DNA from: an uncultured Eubacteriales bacterium
GTDB lineage: Bacteria; Bacillota; Clostridia; Peptostreptococcales; Anaerovoracaceae
DNA: 53,327 nt
Direction of reading: 5' to 3'
Assembly (NCBI GenBank): GCA_902795265.1
Contig: CADBKM010000018.1
Span: 1 to 53,327, forward strand
Shown here piece by piece: positions 1 to 7,889 of the stretch. The notes under the pieces are model-generated. The model made no database searches. It saw nothing but the letters and a program-made list of their open reading frames with translations, and was not told where the DNA came from. The first letter of the stretch is position 1, and every line of letters starts with the position of its first letter. The position numbers and the translations under genes are program-made.

Positions 1-1
1 C

Positions 2-328
2 AAGGCCGTTATCGACGGAGAGAAGACATGCGTTGCCAAGGACGGACTCGTAGCAGAGTGCATCACAAGAGCTAAGATCGACCTCAAGGCCGGCCAGAAC
101 CTCGACGGAATCGGCGGATACACGACACTCGGTTCCATCTGTACAGAAGCAGAGGCTGATGAAAAGGGTTATGTACCGTTCGGTCTGATCAACAAGAACG
201 CTGTCATGAAGGTTGACTGCAAGAAGGGCGACCTCATCACATACGACATGGTAGAGCTCGACAAGAACACTCTGATCTACAAGTTCAGAAAAGAGCAGGA
301 CGCTATGTACGGAAAGCACGTTCTGTAA
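2..328 (+). CDS. C-terminal part of a SAF-domain, homoserine-dehydrogenase-like protein (partial)
   Basis: The open frame enters from the left edge and ends at a TAA at 326-328, giving 108 residues. The segment around GQNLDGIGGYTTLGSI followed by PFGLINKNAVMKVDCKKGD resembles the SAF domain found at the C-terminus of NAD(P)-dependent oxidoreductases related to homoserine dehydrogenase. The N-terminal Rossmann part lies outside the window, so the substrate cannot be judged. A strong terminator follows 57 bases downstream. The family call is an inference from this pattern only. Confidence 0.6.
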   Translation, partial: KAVIDGEKTCVAKDGLVAECITRAKIDLKAGQNLDGIGGYTTLGSICTEAEADEKGYVPFGLINKNAVMKVDCKKGDLITYDMVELDKNTLIYKFRKEQDAMYGKHVL

Positions 329-385
329 TAAGGAACATTCTATAAACAAGTTGCGAAAACCCCTTATAGAATCTATATAAAAAAG

Positions 386-420
386 CAGCTGCCGGATCAA
401 AGATCCAGCAGCTGTTTTTT
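386..420 (+). terminator. Bidirectional intrinsic terminator between convergent genes
   Basis: A 13-bp stem (one G-T pair) with an AAA loop spans 386-414. Six T follow on the plus strand and six A precede it at 379-384, so it can stop transcription from both sides. Its right arm lies inside the last codons of the minus-strand SHOCT gene, so that gene's end also serves as terminator sequence for the plus-strand gene. Confidence 0.85.
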
Positions 421-825
421 CTTGGTTTCGAATTCTTCTTTTGTTACGATATCGAGATCGAGCAGCTCTTTGAGCTTCTTGAGTTCTTCGTAAGGGTCCA
501 TGCTTCTCGCAGGCTGCACGCTTTCAGCAGCTGCCGCGGCTGCCTTCGGTTCATCTCCGGGCAGCAGTTCACCCTTCTCGCGAAGCCTGTTATACTCTCT
601 CAGTACCTTTTCGAGCTTAGACCTTCTCGACCGTACGAAAGGGATAGGAATGTCTTTTTCCTTTGTATGCACGGTGAGTATTCCATAAGCGGAAAACAGA
701 GGCGCGCTCGTGATCTCGAGCGACTCTATGTCTTCATATGGAAAATGCCGTCCGTTCGCGATGAGCTCCTCTTCATCAAAGATGAGAGGCCCTATGTTTA
801 GCTGTCCTTCGATCTCGTAATACAT
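397..825 (-). CDS. SHOCT-domain protein of unknown function
   Basis: A protein of 142 residues. Residues about 110-142 (DPYEELKKLKELLDLDIVTKEEFETKK region) match the short SHOCT C-terminal motif. The N-terminal 85 residues look like a small beta-rich, PH-like membrane-associated domain (YYEIEGQLNIGPLIFDEEEL..., FPYEDIESLEI). An alanine-rich linker joins the two. SHOCT modules are thought to mediate oligomerisation; no reaction can be assigned. It lies downstream of the transketolase genes on the same strand with a 37-bp gap and may be co-transcribed. Confidence 0.7.
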   Translation of the reverse strand: MYYEIEGQLNIGPLIFDEEELIANGRHFPYEDIESLEITSAPLFSAYGILTVHTKEKDIPIPFVRSRRSKLEKVLREYNRLREKGELLPGDEPKAAAAAAESVQPARSMDPYEELKKLKELLDLDIVTKEEFETKKKQLLDL

Positions 826-862
826 TTCTATTCTCCGAATACCTTTTTATCTCTGACTCTGA

Positions 863-1801
863 TTACTTCCAGGAGCAGACGCAGTCAACGATGTTCTCTG
901 CACAGAGACCAAACTGCTTCAGCAGATCTGCAGCCGGTCCGGAGTGGCCGAACTCGTCATTTACACCGATGCGGCGTACAGGAGTCGGGCACTTCTCGCT
1001 CAGCAGAGCGCTGACCGCTTCGCCGAGTCCGCCGATGATCGAGTGCTCTTCGCATGTAACGACCTTGCCGCACTCAGCAGCAGCCTTAAGGATCAGATCC
1101 TCATCGAGCGGCTTGATAGTACACATGTTGATGACTCTTGCGTTGATTCCCTTTTCGCGGAGCATCTCGCCTGCCTTGATAGCCTCATATGTCATAAGGC
1201 CTGTTGCGATGATCGCTACGTCATTGCCATCCTGCAGAACTTCGCCCTTGCCGATTTTGAACTCGAAGCTGTCTTCATCGTGGAAAACAGGTGTTGCCGA
1301 GCGTCCGAATCTCAGGTATACAGGACCTTCGAATTCATAAGCAGCCTTTACTGCCGCCCTTGCCTCTACGTCGTCAGCCGGGCACATTACTGTCATTCCC
1401 GGGATCGAGCGCATGAGCGCAAAGTCTTCGCAGCACTGATGGGATGCTCCGTCTTCTCCTACGGAGATGCCGCCGTGTGTAGCGCCGATCTTGACGTTCA
1501 GATGCGGATATCCGATCGAGTTGCGTACCTGCTCAAATGCTCTGCCCGCGGCGAACATTGCGAATGTCGACGCGAACGGAACCATTCCGGCTGCTGCGAG
1601 TCCGGCAGCTACTGCCATCATGTTTCCCTCAGCGATTCCGCAGTCGAAGAATCTGTCAGGGAATGCCTTCTTGAAGGTGCTTGTCTTTGTTGCTCCTGCC
1701 AGGTCTGCGTCCAGAACTACAAGATCTTCGTGATCCTGACCGAGGGCTGCCAGCGCGTTGCCGTAGCTCTCTCTTGTTGCTATCTTCTTAACTTCTGACA
1801 T
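863..1801 (-). CDS. Transketolase, C-terminal (pyrimidine-binding) subunit
   Basis: A 312-residue protein matching the second half of transketolase: the Pyr domain (residues about 5-175, with ATHGGISVGEDGASHQ and EDFALMRSIPGMTV) and the C-terminal transketolase domain (about 190-305). With the N-terminal subunit it transfers two-carbon ketol units in the non-oxidative pentose phosphate pathway, using thiamine diphosphate and Mg. The start ATG at 1801 lies 1 bp after the stop of the N-subunit gene, with GGAGGTGA as ribosome site inside that gene, so the two are translationally coupled. Split transketolases are common in Clostridia. The paralogous 1-deoxyxylulose-5-phosphate synthase is unlikely because that enzyme is one long chain. 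Confidence 0.93.
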   Translation of the reverse strand: MSEVKKIATRESYGNALAALGQDHEDLVVLDADLAGATKTSTFKKAFPDRFFDCGIAEGNMMAVAAGLAAAGMVPFASTFAMFAAGRAFEQVRNSIGYPHLNVKIGATHGGISVGEDGASHQCCEDFALMRSIPGMTVMCPADDVEARAAVKAAYEFEGPVYLRFGRSATPVFHDEDSFEFKIGKGEVLQDGNDVAIIATGLMTYEAIKAGEMLREKGINARVINMCTIKPLDEDLILKAAAECGKVVTCEEHSIIGGLGEAVSALLSEKCPTPVRRIGVNDEFGHSGPAADLLKQFGLCAENIVDCVCSWK

Positions 1802-1802
1802 C

Positions 1803-2648
1803 CTACTTCACCTCCAGCTCTGCAAGCTGCTTTCCCAGCTCTTCCATAGCAAGCTCATACTGCTCATCGTTAGGCGCCTTGCCATGCCATCCGGCCTGGT
1901 CTTCCATGTAGCTGACGCCCTTGCCCTTGACTGTCTTCATGATGATCGCAGTCGGGACATCTTTGGTGCTTCTTGCTTCTTCCATTGCTGCGGCGATCTG
2001 ATCGAAATCGTGTCCGTCGATCTCGACGACGTGAAGTCCGAACGCCTTGAATTTTTCAGGGATAGGATACGGATCGACAACATCTCCGATACGTCCGTCG
2101 ATCTGGAGGTCGTTGTTGTCTACGATCACGCAAAGATTATCGAGGCCGTAGTGGTGAGCGAACATCATTGCTTCCCATACCTGGCCTTCTTCTATCTCGC
2201 CGTCACCAAGCAGTGTATATACCCTGAAGTTCTTGCCCTGCTTCTTTGCTGCCAGCGCCATGCCTGCTGCAGCTGAAACGCCCTGACCGAGTGATCCTGT
2301 CGACATGTCGACGCCCGGAGTCTCGTTCATATTAGGATGGCCCTGAAGACGGCTTCCAATATGTCTTAAAGTTTTAAGCTCTTCTACAGGGAAGAATCCC
2401 CTGTGTGCCAGCGCCGAATAGAGTCCCGGTGCTGTGTGTCCCTTTGAGAGGACGAATCTGTCTCTGTCCGGATCCTTTGGGTTTTCCGGGTCGACATTCA
2501 TCTCTTTGAAGTACAGATATGTGAACATATCTGCTGCAGACAGGCTTCCGCCCGGATGGCCGGATTTAGCTGCATGAACAGCCTCGATAATTCCGGTCCT
2601 CACCTTACAGGCAGTCTGCATGAGTCCCATTTTTTCTGTTTCTGTCAT
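1803..2648 (-). CDS. Transketolase, N-terminal (TPP-binding) subunit
   Basis: A 281-residue protein carrying the thiamine diphosphate-binding domain: the GDGEIEEGQVWEAMMFAHHYGLDNLCVIVDNN region (about 150-180) contains the GDG...N motif that binds the cofactor. FVLSKGHTAPGLYSALAHRG and GSLGQGVSAAAGMALA are further family signatures. The start at 2648 is preferred because GAGGAG lies six bases upstream; a start 18 bases earlier would place that site inside the coding sequence. It forms the first gene of the split transketolase pair. Confidence 0.93.
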   Translation of the reverse strand: MTETEKMGLMQTACKVRTGIIEAVHAAKSGHPGGSLSAADMFTYLYFKEMNVDPENPKDPDRDRFVLSKGHTAPGLYSALAHRGFFPVEELKTLRHIGSRLQGHPNMNETPGVDMSTGSLGQGVSAAAGMALAAKKQGKNFRVYTLLGDGEIEEGQVWEAMMFAHHYGLDNLCVIVDNNDLQIDGRIGDVVDPYPIPEKFKAFGLHVVEIDGHDFDQIAAAMEEARSTKDVPTAIIMKTVKGKGVSYMEDQAGWHGKAPNDEQYELAMEELGKQLAELEVK

Positions 2649-2760
2649 CTTGATCTCCTCTTTCATACCGGTCTGAGCATTGGTTTGCGAAACTCTGCCT
2701 GAAGACCTTCTGAATCACTTACATAGATAGTGTAATTTTACCATAAGAGCGGGGCTTCTC

Positions 2761-3789
2761 CTATTGGTTTTCGCGCTTGTTATAGGCCTCAGCCTCATGT
2801 ACGGTGTTTGCAAGATAGCGTATCACGAGATCAGGGTACTCGCCTGCCGCGGTCTCTCCCGTGACCATCACTGAAGCCGCGCCGTCAAGAACAGCATTGA
2901 ATATGTCGCTCACCTCGGCTCTTGTCGGCACCTGCCTGTGTGTCATCGAATCGAGCATCTGTGTAACCACCATGAAGTCTCTGCCGGCTTCACGGCATGC
3001 GGCCGCAATGCGCTTCTGCGCGGCCGGAAGCTCCCACAGCTGCATCGCGTTTCCGAGATCGCCTCTCGCGATCACTATCTCATCGCAATACGGGATAAGC
3101 TCACTGATCCTGCTCAGGCCATTGAGATTCTCTATCTTGGCGAACAGCCTGATATCGCTGCAGCCCGCATCATCGAGAGCCTTCCGGACTTCCATGAGGT
3201 CCTCTTTGCTGCGGACAAACGGCTGCATCACAGCCGTCACGCCGAAGTCCTTCGCGCAGCTGATGTTTTCAACATCTGCCTGTGTCATGACAGGAGCGTT
3301 GATGGTGAGCCCCGGAAGAGCGATGCTTTTTCTGCTTTCGAGCATGCCGCCACGAACGACGCGCAGCTTCAGTTCCGGCCCGCCGCAATCACTCTGCACG
3401 AGCTCGGTCCTGAGCATGATCTTTCCGTCATCGAGGAGCACATCCTGCCCGTCATGCTTCAGCATTTCATTGATGACTGCCTGAGGGAACGGGATCGCGT
3501 CTACATCCAGCAGCCCACTCTCGATCAGTTTAATTGGCGCTGCAAGGCGGCCGACTCTGAGCTCAGGCCCCTGCATGTCTATCATCAGTTCAGGCTTTAC
3601 ACCGCACTTTTCGGCCGCTTCAAAGTAAGCCGCGATAGTGTCCGACGCGCCCTCAAGACTTGTGTGGGACAGATTCAGCCTGATGCCGTCCATCCCTTCT
3701 CTGAACATCCTTTTCAGCATCTCCGGGTCGCTGCACGCAGGTCCCAGTGTGCCATATATTTTTACTTTTTTATTGCTTTCAGTTCTCAA
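2761..3789 (-). CDS. Short pyruvate-kinase-like protein lacking the C-terminal domain
   Basis: A 342-residue protein with the pyruvate kinase barrel: LNLSHTS near residue 40, the KIEN metal/phosphate region near 218, ARGDLG near 241, and TQMLDSM...PTRAEVSDIFNAVLDGA near 275-305. It ends just after TGETAAGEYP, so the usual C-terminal allosteric domain of about 120 residues is absent. A full-length pyruvate kinase lies 1 kb away, which makes this a paralogue that either works without allostery or does something related. The start is TTG at 3789 with an AGAGG site upstream. It follows the nitroreductase gene by 13 bp, suggesting one operon. Confidence 0.8.
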   Translation of the reverse strand: MRTESNKKVKIYGTLGPACSDPEMLKRMFREGMDGIRLNLSHTSLEGASDTIAAYFEAAEKCGVKPELMIDMQGPELRVGRLAAPIKLIESGLLDVDAIPFPQAVINEMLKHDGQDVLLDDGKIMLRTELVQSDCGGPELKLRVVRGGMLESRKSIALPGLTINAPVMTQADVENISCAKDFGVTAVMQPFVRSKEDLMEVRKALDDAGCSDIRLFAKIENLNGLSRISELIPYCDEIVIARGDLGNAMQLWELPAAQKRIAAACREAGRDFMVVTQMLDSMTHRQVPTRAEVSDIFNAVLDGAASVMVTGETAAGEYPDLVIRYLANTVHEAEAYNKRENQ

Positions 3790-3802
3790 TAGCTTTCCTC
3801 TG

Positions 3803-4570
3803 TTACAGTGTTTTCGCCTGCAGCGGTTTCCGCGGAACTATTCTCCGGTACTTCACCGAAGGGTAACCTATGACCAGGCAGGTCCTGACTTTGTGCCCTT
3901 TAGGCAGCTTCAGCATTTCTCTCAGCTTGCGGCTGAGCTTTGTGCACGAAACGAAGAATCCGCTGTACAGCACTCCGAGTCCCAGGCTTTCCGCCATGAT
4001 CTCCATGTAAGCGCTCGCGAGTCCTGCGTCCGTTTTGCTCTTGCCCGAGACTACGATCACCAGCGGTGCACCTTTGAAGAAGAAGTTATCAGTTATGTTG
4101 AATCTCTCCGCAAGCGACGCGAATTTCCCGGCCAGACCGATACCTTTACGGAATAATTCCACGCATATCGCTTCAGCTTCAGCCTGTCTGCTGCCGAGTA
4201 TCGTATAAGCAACTTTCTGCGAGTTGCCGCCTGTCGGACTGTATCTGCCGGCTTCGAGTATTTTATCGAGCTTCTCCTGCTCTACCGGCTGATCCGTAAA
4301 TTGCCTTATCGACCTTCTGCTCCGCATCGCCGTAAGCAGAGTATCTGCCGGGATCTCCGTCATCGGCACCACAGCTTCATCCTTGCATTCATAGCCGGCC
4401 ATCGTCACAGCACCCTGCGGACAGATCGCGTAGCAATGACCGCACTCGATGCAGCCGCCTTTGTTTGTATGCGCCTTGCCGCCCTCGATATATAAATAGC
4501 TGCTCACGCAGTCCTTCGCGCAAAGTCCGCAGCCGATGCACTTTTCTTCATTTATAATAATCGGATTCAT
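3803..4570 (-). CDS. Ferredoxin-nitroreductase fusion protein
   Basis: A 255-residue protein. Residues about 8-50 hold two 4Fe-4S motifs (CIGCGLCAKDC and CIECGHCYAICP), and residues about 75-245 a nitroreductase fold that binds FMN (RSRRSIRQF, YSPTGGNSQ). Such proteins are thought to pass ferredoxin-type electrons to a flavin that reduces nitro compounds, quinones or an unknown substrate. The start at 4570 is chosen because AGGAGG precedes it. It appears to be the first gene of a two-gene unit with the short pyruvate-kinase-like gene. Confidence 0.88.
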   Translation of the reverse strand: MNPIIINEEKCIGCGLCAKDCVSSYLYIEGGKAHTNKGGCIECGHCYAICPQGAVTMAGYECKDEAVVPMTEIPADTLLTAMRSRRSIRQFTDQPVEQEKLDKILEAGRYSPTGGNSQKVAYTILGSRQAEAEAICVELFRKGIGLAGKFASLAERFNITDNFFFKGAPLVIVVSGKSKTDAGLASAYMEIMAESLGLGVLYSGFFVSCTKLSRKLREMLKLPKGHKVRTCLVIGYPSVKYRRIVPRKPLQAKTL

Positions 4571-4777
4571 GATCCCTCCTGTTCTCAATACCGCTCCGGA
4601 TCAGGCTCGCCATAACAGCAAGCTGTCAGATCGCCATTATTCTAACATAAATCGTCACTGCTGACCTCGATTGCAGTAAACATGAGGACTTTTTCCGGCA
4701 GTACCACAACTTATAAGCAGACTAGAAGAGGCTTCCGGTATAATGAGGAAGTCTCTTTTTATGAATTCAGATATATG

Positions 4778-4812
4778 CAAAGAGACAGGGGTTAACGCCC
4801 TGCCTCTCTTTC
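4778..4812 (-). terminator. Intrinsic terminator after pyk
   Basis: Directly after the pyruvate kinase stop, an inverted repeat with arms AAAGAGACAGGG and CCCTGCCTCTCTTT (two-base bulge) is followed on the minus strand by a weak T-rich stretch. A second inverted repeat (AGAGGCTTCC / GGAAGTCTCT, 4727-4752) lies between it and the nitroreductase start and has a T-run on the plus strand only. Confidence 0.55.
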
Positions 4813-4821
4813 CTTTAAATC

Positions 4822-6237
4822 TTATATCGTTTCGATTTTGATCAGATTTGTGTTGCCCGATATGCCTGTTGTGCCGGCTCCGGTGATGATGATCTTATCC
4901 CCCTCTTTAAGGTCCATAGCCTCGATTGCAGCTTTCTTTGCCATGTAGAACAGCACCTCTGTTGACGGAACGATCTCGAGCATTTTCGGAGTAACTCCCC
5001 ACGAGAGCGCGAGTGAACGCCATGTCTTCTCATTCGTGGTAAGTCCGACGATGTCTACCGGCGAGCGGAAGCGCGATACCATCTTCGCGATGCGGCCCGA
5101 CATAGTGCAGGCCACTATAGCGTTGGCGCATACATCCATAGCCATTCCGCATGTCGCGTGCGAAATAGCGTCCATGTCGTTCTTGATCTGGAAGTCGTGC
5201 TGATAGAACTTCTTCTTATAATCGATGTTGTTCTCAGCCTCTTCGGCTATCTTGGCCATAGTCCTGACTGCCTGAACAGGATATTCTCCGGCAGCCGTCT
5301 CACCTGACAGCATCACCGCGCTGGTTCCGTCATAGACTGCGTTTGCGACGTCTGATGTCTCGGCACGTGTCGGACGCGGATTGTGTATCATGGATTCGAG
5401 CATCTCGGTTGCGGTGATGACGCGCTTGCCGATCATGCGGCATCTTGAGATGAGATCCTTCTGCATCGCAGGCAGCCTCTCGAAAGGCACCTCTACGCCC
5501 ATGTCGCCTCTGGCGACCATGATGCCGTCGCACTGAGTGCAGATCTCATCGATATTGTCATAGCCTGACTGGTTTTCTATCTTTGCGATGAGCTCGACCG
5601 TGTCATCTTTTCCAAGAGATTTCAGATAGTCATGCACATCGACGAGATCCTGCTTTACGGATACGAAGGAGCATGCGATGAAATCCACATCCTGCTCTAC
5701 TCCGAATGCGATATCCGATTTGTCCTGCTCTGACAGGTAGATCTGCTGCATGTGCTTGCCCGGGAAGCTCATCGACTTGCGGTTTGAGAGCTCGCCGCCG
5801 GCAAGTACCTCGGTAACGATATTGGTGCCGTCTGTCGACAGTACTTTGAACTCGAGCAGCGCGTTGTTGAGCAGTATAGTGTCTCCCGGCGCCAGCTCAT
5901 TTGCGAGGTTCTTGTAACTGACAGATACTGTAGTTTCATCACCTTCGATCTCGTCCGTTGTGAAAGTGAATTTTGCGCCGTCCTCGAGATTGACCTTGCC
6001 CTCCCTGAAGGTTCCGATACGGAATTCAGGGCCTTTGGTGTCAAGCATTATGGCGATCGGAAGGCCGAGTTCCTTCCTGACCTTCTTTATTCTGTTGATC
6101 CTTTCAAGATGCTCTGCGTGTGTGCCATGTGAAAAGTTCAGTCTGGCAACATTCATTCCTGCCAGGCAAAGCTCTTTCAGCATCTCTTCCGACTCACTGG
6201 CCGGGCCTATGGTGCAAACGATCTTAGTCTTTCTCAT
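4822..6237 (-). CDS. pyk: Pyruvate kinase
   Basis: A 471-residue full-length pyruvate kinase that converts phosphoenolpyruvate and ADP to pyruvate and ATP in the last step of glycolysis. Signatures: KIVCTIGPAS at the N-terminus, RLNFSHG near 33, MLDTKGPEFRIG near 65, IAKIENQSGYDNI near 217, the catalytic MVARGDMGVEVP near 240, TATEMLESMIHNPRPTRAETSDVANAVYDG near 275-305, and a complete C-terminal allosteric domain (about 345-471). The start ATG at 6237 has AGGAG eight bases upstream. A single-gene unit judging from flanking spaces. Confidence 0.97.
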   Translation of the reverse strand: MRKTKIVCTIGPASESEEMLKELCLAGMNVARLNFSHGTHAEHLERINRIKKVRKELGLPIAIMLDTKGPEFRIGTFREGKVNLEDGAKFTFTTDEIEGDETTVSVSYKNLANELAPGDTILLNNALLEFKVLSTDGTNIVTEVLAGGELSNRKSMSFPGKHMQQIYLSEQDKSDIAFGVEQDVDFIACSFVSVKQDLVDVHDYLKSLGKDDTVELIAKIENQSGYDNIDEICTQCDGIMVARGDMGVEVPFERLPAMQKDLISRCRMIGKRVITATEMLESMIHNPRPTRAETSDVANAVYDGTSAVMLSGETAAGEYPVQAVRTMAKIAEEAENNIDYKKKFYQHDFQIKNDMDAISHATCGMAMDVCANAIVACTMSGRIAKMVSRFRSPVDIVGLTTNEKTWRSLALSWGVTPKMLEIVPSTEVLFYMAKKAAIEAMDLKEGDKIIITGAGTTGISGNTNLIKIETI

Positions 6238-6244
6238 GACCTAG

Positions 6245-6558
6245 TCTCCTCTCCCGCGGAAACAGCTTACAGCGCTGTTTTCAATCCTTTATATATCAAT
6301 TCTCTTTTGTTTTGTAATCATTCTTACCCATGCCAAATCATAGCACGAATCCGTGACTCAAATAAAGACTCTGCAAGGAAAGAAAATCAGAGCTGTTTCC
6401 CTTTATACTCCTGCAAACTGTCGAACTCTGAATGTACAAAATACCAGCCCCAATAAGATTCATATATTATATCATTCTTTTTCAAAGTGCAAAGCCTTGA
6501 TATTGCGCCGCTTTGCCTCATTGCGTAGAATAAGTAGCGGATCAACACTATTAGAAGT
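6245..6558. other. Intergenic stretch upstream of pyk
   Basis: No convincing gene is seen here. It is AT-rich and should contain the pyk promoter on the minus strand; several TATAAT-like hexamers occur, but none has a clear partner. A plus-strand open frame over 6353-6628 runs through the repeat and terminator and has no ribosome site, so it is not called. Confidence 0.5.
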
Positions 6559-6584
6559 GAGTCAGTGGGTGCGTCCCCTGACTC
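6559..6584 (+). repeat. REP-like palindromic unit (single copy)
   Basis: A 26-bp unit starting GAGTCAG and ending CTGACTC with inner GGG/CCC pairing and a single unpaired base in the left arm. It differs from the copies at 15.9, 16.9 and 18.4 kb at two positions. It sits directly beside a strong terminator, in a typical intergenic REP location. Confidence 0.75.
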
Positions 6585-6586
6585 AT

Positions 6587-6623
6587 AAAAACCCGCATGA
6601 TCATAAAGATCTGCGGGTTTTTT
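6587..6623 (-). terminator. Bidirectional intrinsic terminator of the oxidoreductase operon
   Basis: Arms AAAACCCGCA...TGCGGGTTTT with an inner GATC/GATC pairing, flanked by A-run on the left and T-run on the right, so it acts on both strands. It lies 58 bp after the stop of the last gene of the 6681-15730 operon. Confidence 0.88.
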
Positions 6624-6680
6624 ATTAAGAGAGAGAACTTAACTTTTTTACGTTAAATAACTTATAACCGGCGGAAGCTG

Positions 6681-7889
6681 TTAATAATACTCACCCGGCA
6701 CTACGAGAGTCAGATCTGATGTCGCGAAGCTTGCGCATGGGTGGATCTCGCCGCACTGCTTGTCGGCCCATCTTCTGCCGTCTGTCTCTTCAGGAATGTA
6801 TACGTCACCTGAGATGACTCTCGAACGGCACCATCCGCACTCACCGGAGCGGCATCTTGACGGAGCCTTGATGCCCGCGCGCTCGATTGCTACGAGGATA
6901 GGCTCGTTTGCATTGCAGTCGCATACGTACTCGTTCGGTCCCTGCTTAACAGTCAGCTTAAAGACTTTATCCTTTGCAGCTGCAGGGTATCCCGGCTGCT
7001 CCCAAACCTTCTTTGTTGCTCCGAGAAGCTCCTGGCGGACGAACTTCTTCTCGAGTCCCAGCTTGTCGACCTCCTTTGAAACGAAGCGGTACATTGCTTC
7101 AGGTCCGCAGATGAGCACGCTGTACGGCTCCTCGCCTGCGTACTTTTTAATGAGATCAGCTGTGATGAAGCCGTGCTCGTAGCCTTCCTTCTCCTCATCG
7201 GACAGGATGTGTACTACTTTGACCTTGTCTGTAGCAGCTGTGATCTTGTCGAACTCATCCTTGAACAGGATGGTCTCTTCGGTTCTGTTGCCGAAAAGGA
7301 TGGTCAGGTCGAAATCTTCGATTCCGTCTCTGATAGCGTATGCCATCGAAAGGAATGGTGTGATTCCCGAGCCGCCCGCGAGAGCAACGACGTGCTTAGC
7401 GTCTCTGTACTGCTCATAGTAGAACGAGCCGAGGCCCTCAGAACCGATGACTTCGTCACCAACCTTGAAGTTGGAGAGCATCCAGTCAGCAGCGAATCCT
7501 GTAGGATTTGTCTTGACCGTAACAGCTACCTTGCCCTCGAGCGCCCACTTAGGCGATGACGAGATCGAGTAAGGACGGCTCACATAGCTGTCTCCGATGT
7601 GGAGCTTCAGCGAGATGTACTGGCCTGCTCTGAAGAACGATGCCGGCTTGCCGTCAGCTTTCTTCAGTACGAATGTCTTAGCGCCTGCTTCCTTGTGCTC
7701 GATGATCTCGTCGATCACGAACTTCTGATAATCAGGGTGCTGAGCCTTTGCGAAATTATTGATAGGGAAATCCGCAGTGATTTCCTTTGCCGGAGCGGCA
7801 TTGATCACCTTTTCTCTGTCCTTGGCGAGATTGGCGAATTTGAGCATATCGAGGAGTCCGATAGGACCTACTTTAATATTAAGAGCCAT
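6681..7889 (-). CDS. Ferredoxin-NAD(P) reductase-like protein with C-terminal 2Fe-2S domain
   Basis: A 402-residue protein. Residues about 55-295 form a ferredoxin-reductase module: RPYSISSSP (flavin-binding RxYS), GGSGITPFLSMA (nucleotide-binding), and CGPEAMY. Residues about 310-400 form a plant-type 2Fe-2S domain (CRSGECGWCRSRV with a later Cys). It should carry electrons between NAD(P)H and a partner through FAD and the cluster, resembling the reductase components of oxygenases and of phenol hydroxylase. Its ATG overlaps the stop of the upstream FAD oxidoreductase in a TAATG junction, so the two are probably translated together and may form a complex. Substrate unknown. Confidence 0.88.
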   Translation of the reverse strand: MALNIKVGPIGLLDMLKFANLAKDREKVINAAPAKEITADFPINNFAKAQHPDYQKFVIDEIIEHKEAGAKTFVLKKADGKPASFFRAGQYISLKLHIGDSYVSRPYSISSSPKWALEGKVAVTVKTNPTGFAADWMLSNFKVGDEVIGSEGLGSFYYEQYRDAKHVVALAGGSGITPFLSMAYAIRDGIEDFDLTILFGNRTEETILFKDEFDKITAATDKVKVVHILSDEEKEGYEHGFITADLIKKYAGEEPYSVLICGPEAMYRFVSKEVDKLGLEKKFVRQELLGATKKVWEQPGYPAAAKDKVFKLTVKQGPNEYVCDCNANEPILVAIERAGIKAPSRCRSGECGWCRSRVISGDVYIPEETDGRRWADKQCGEIHPCASFATSDLTLVVPGEYY

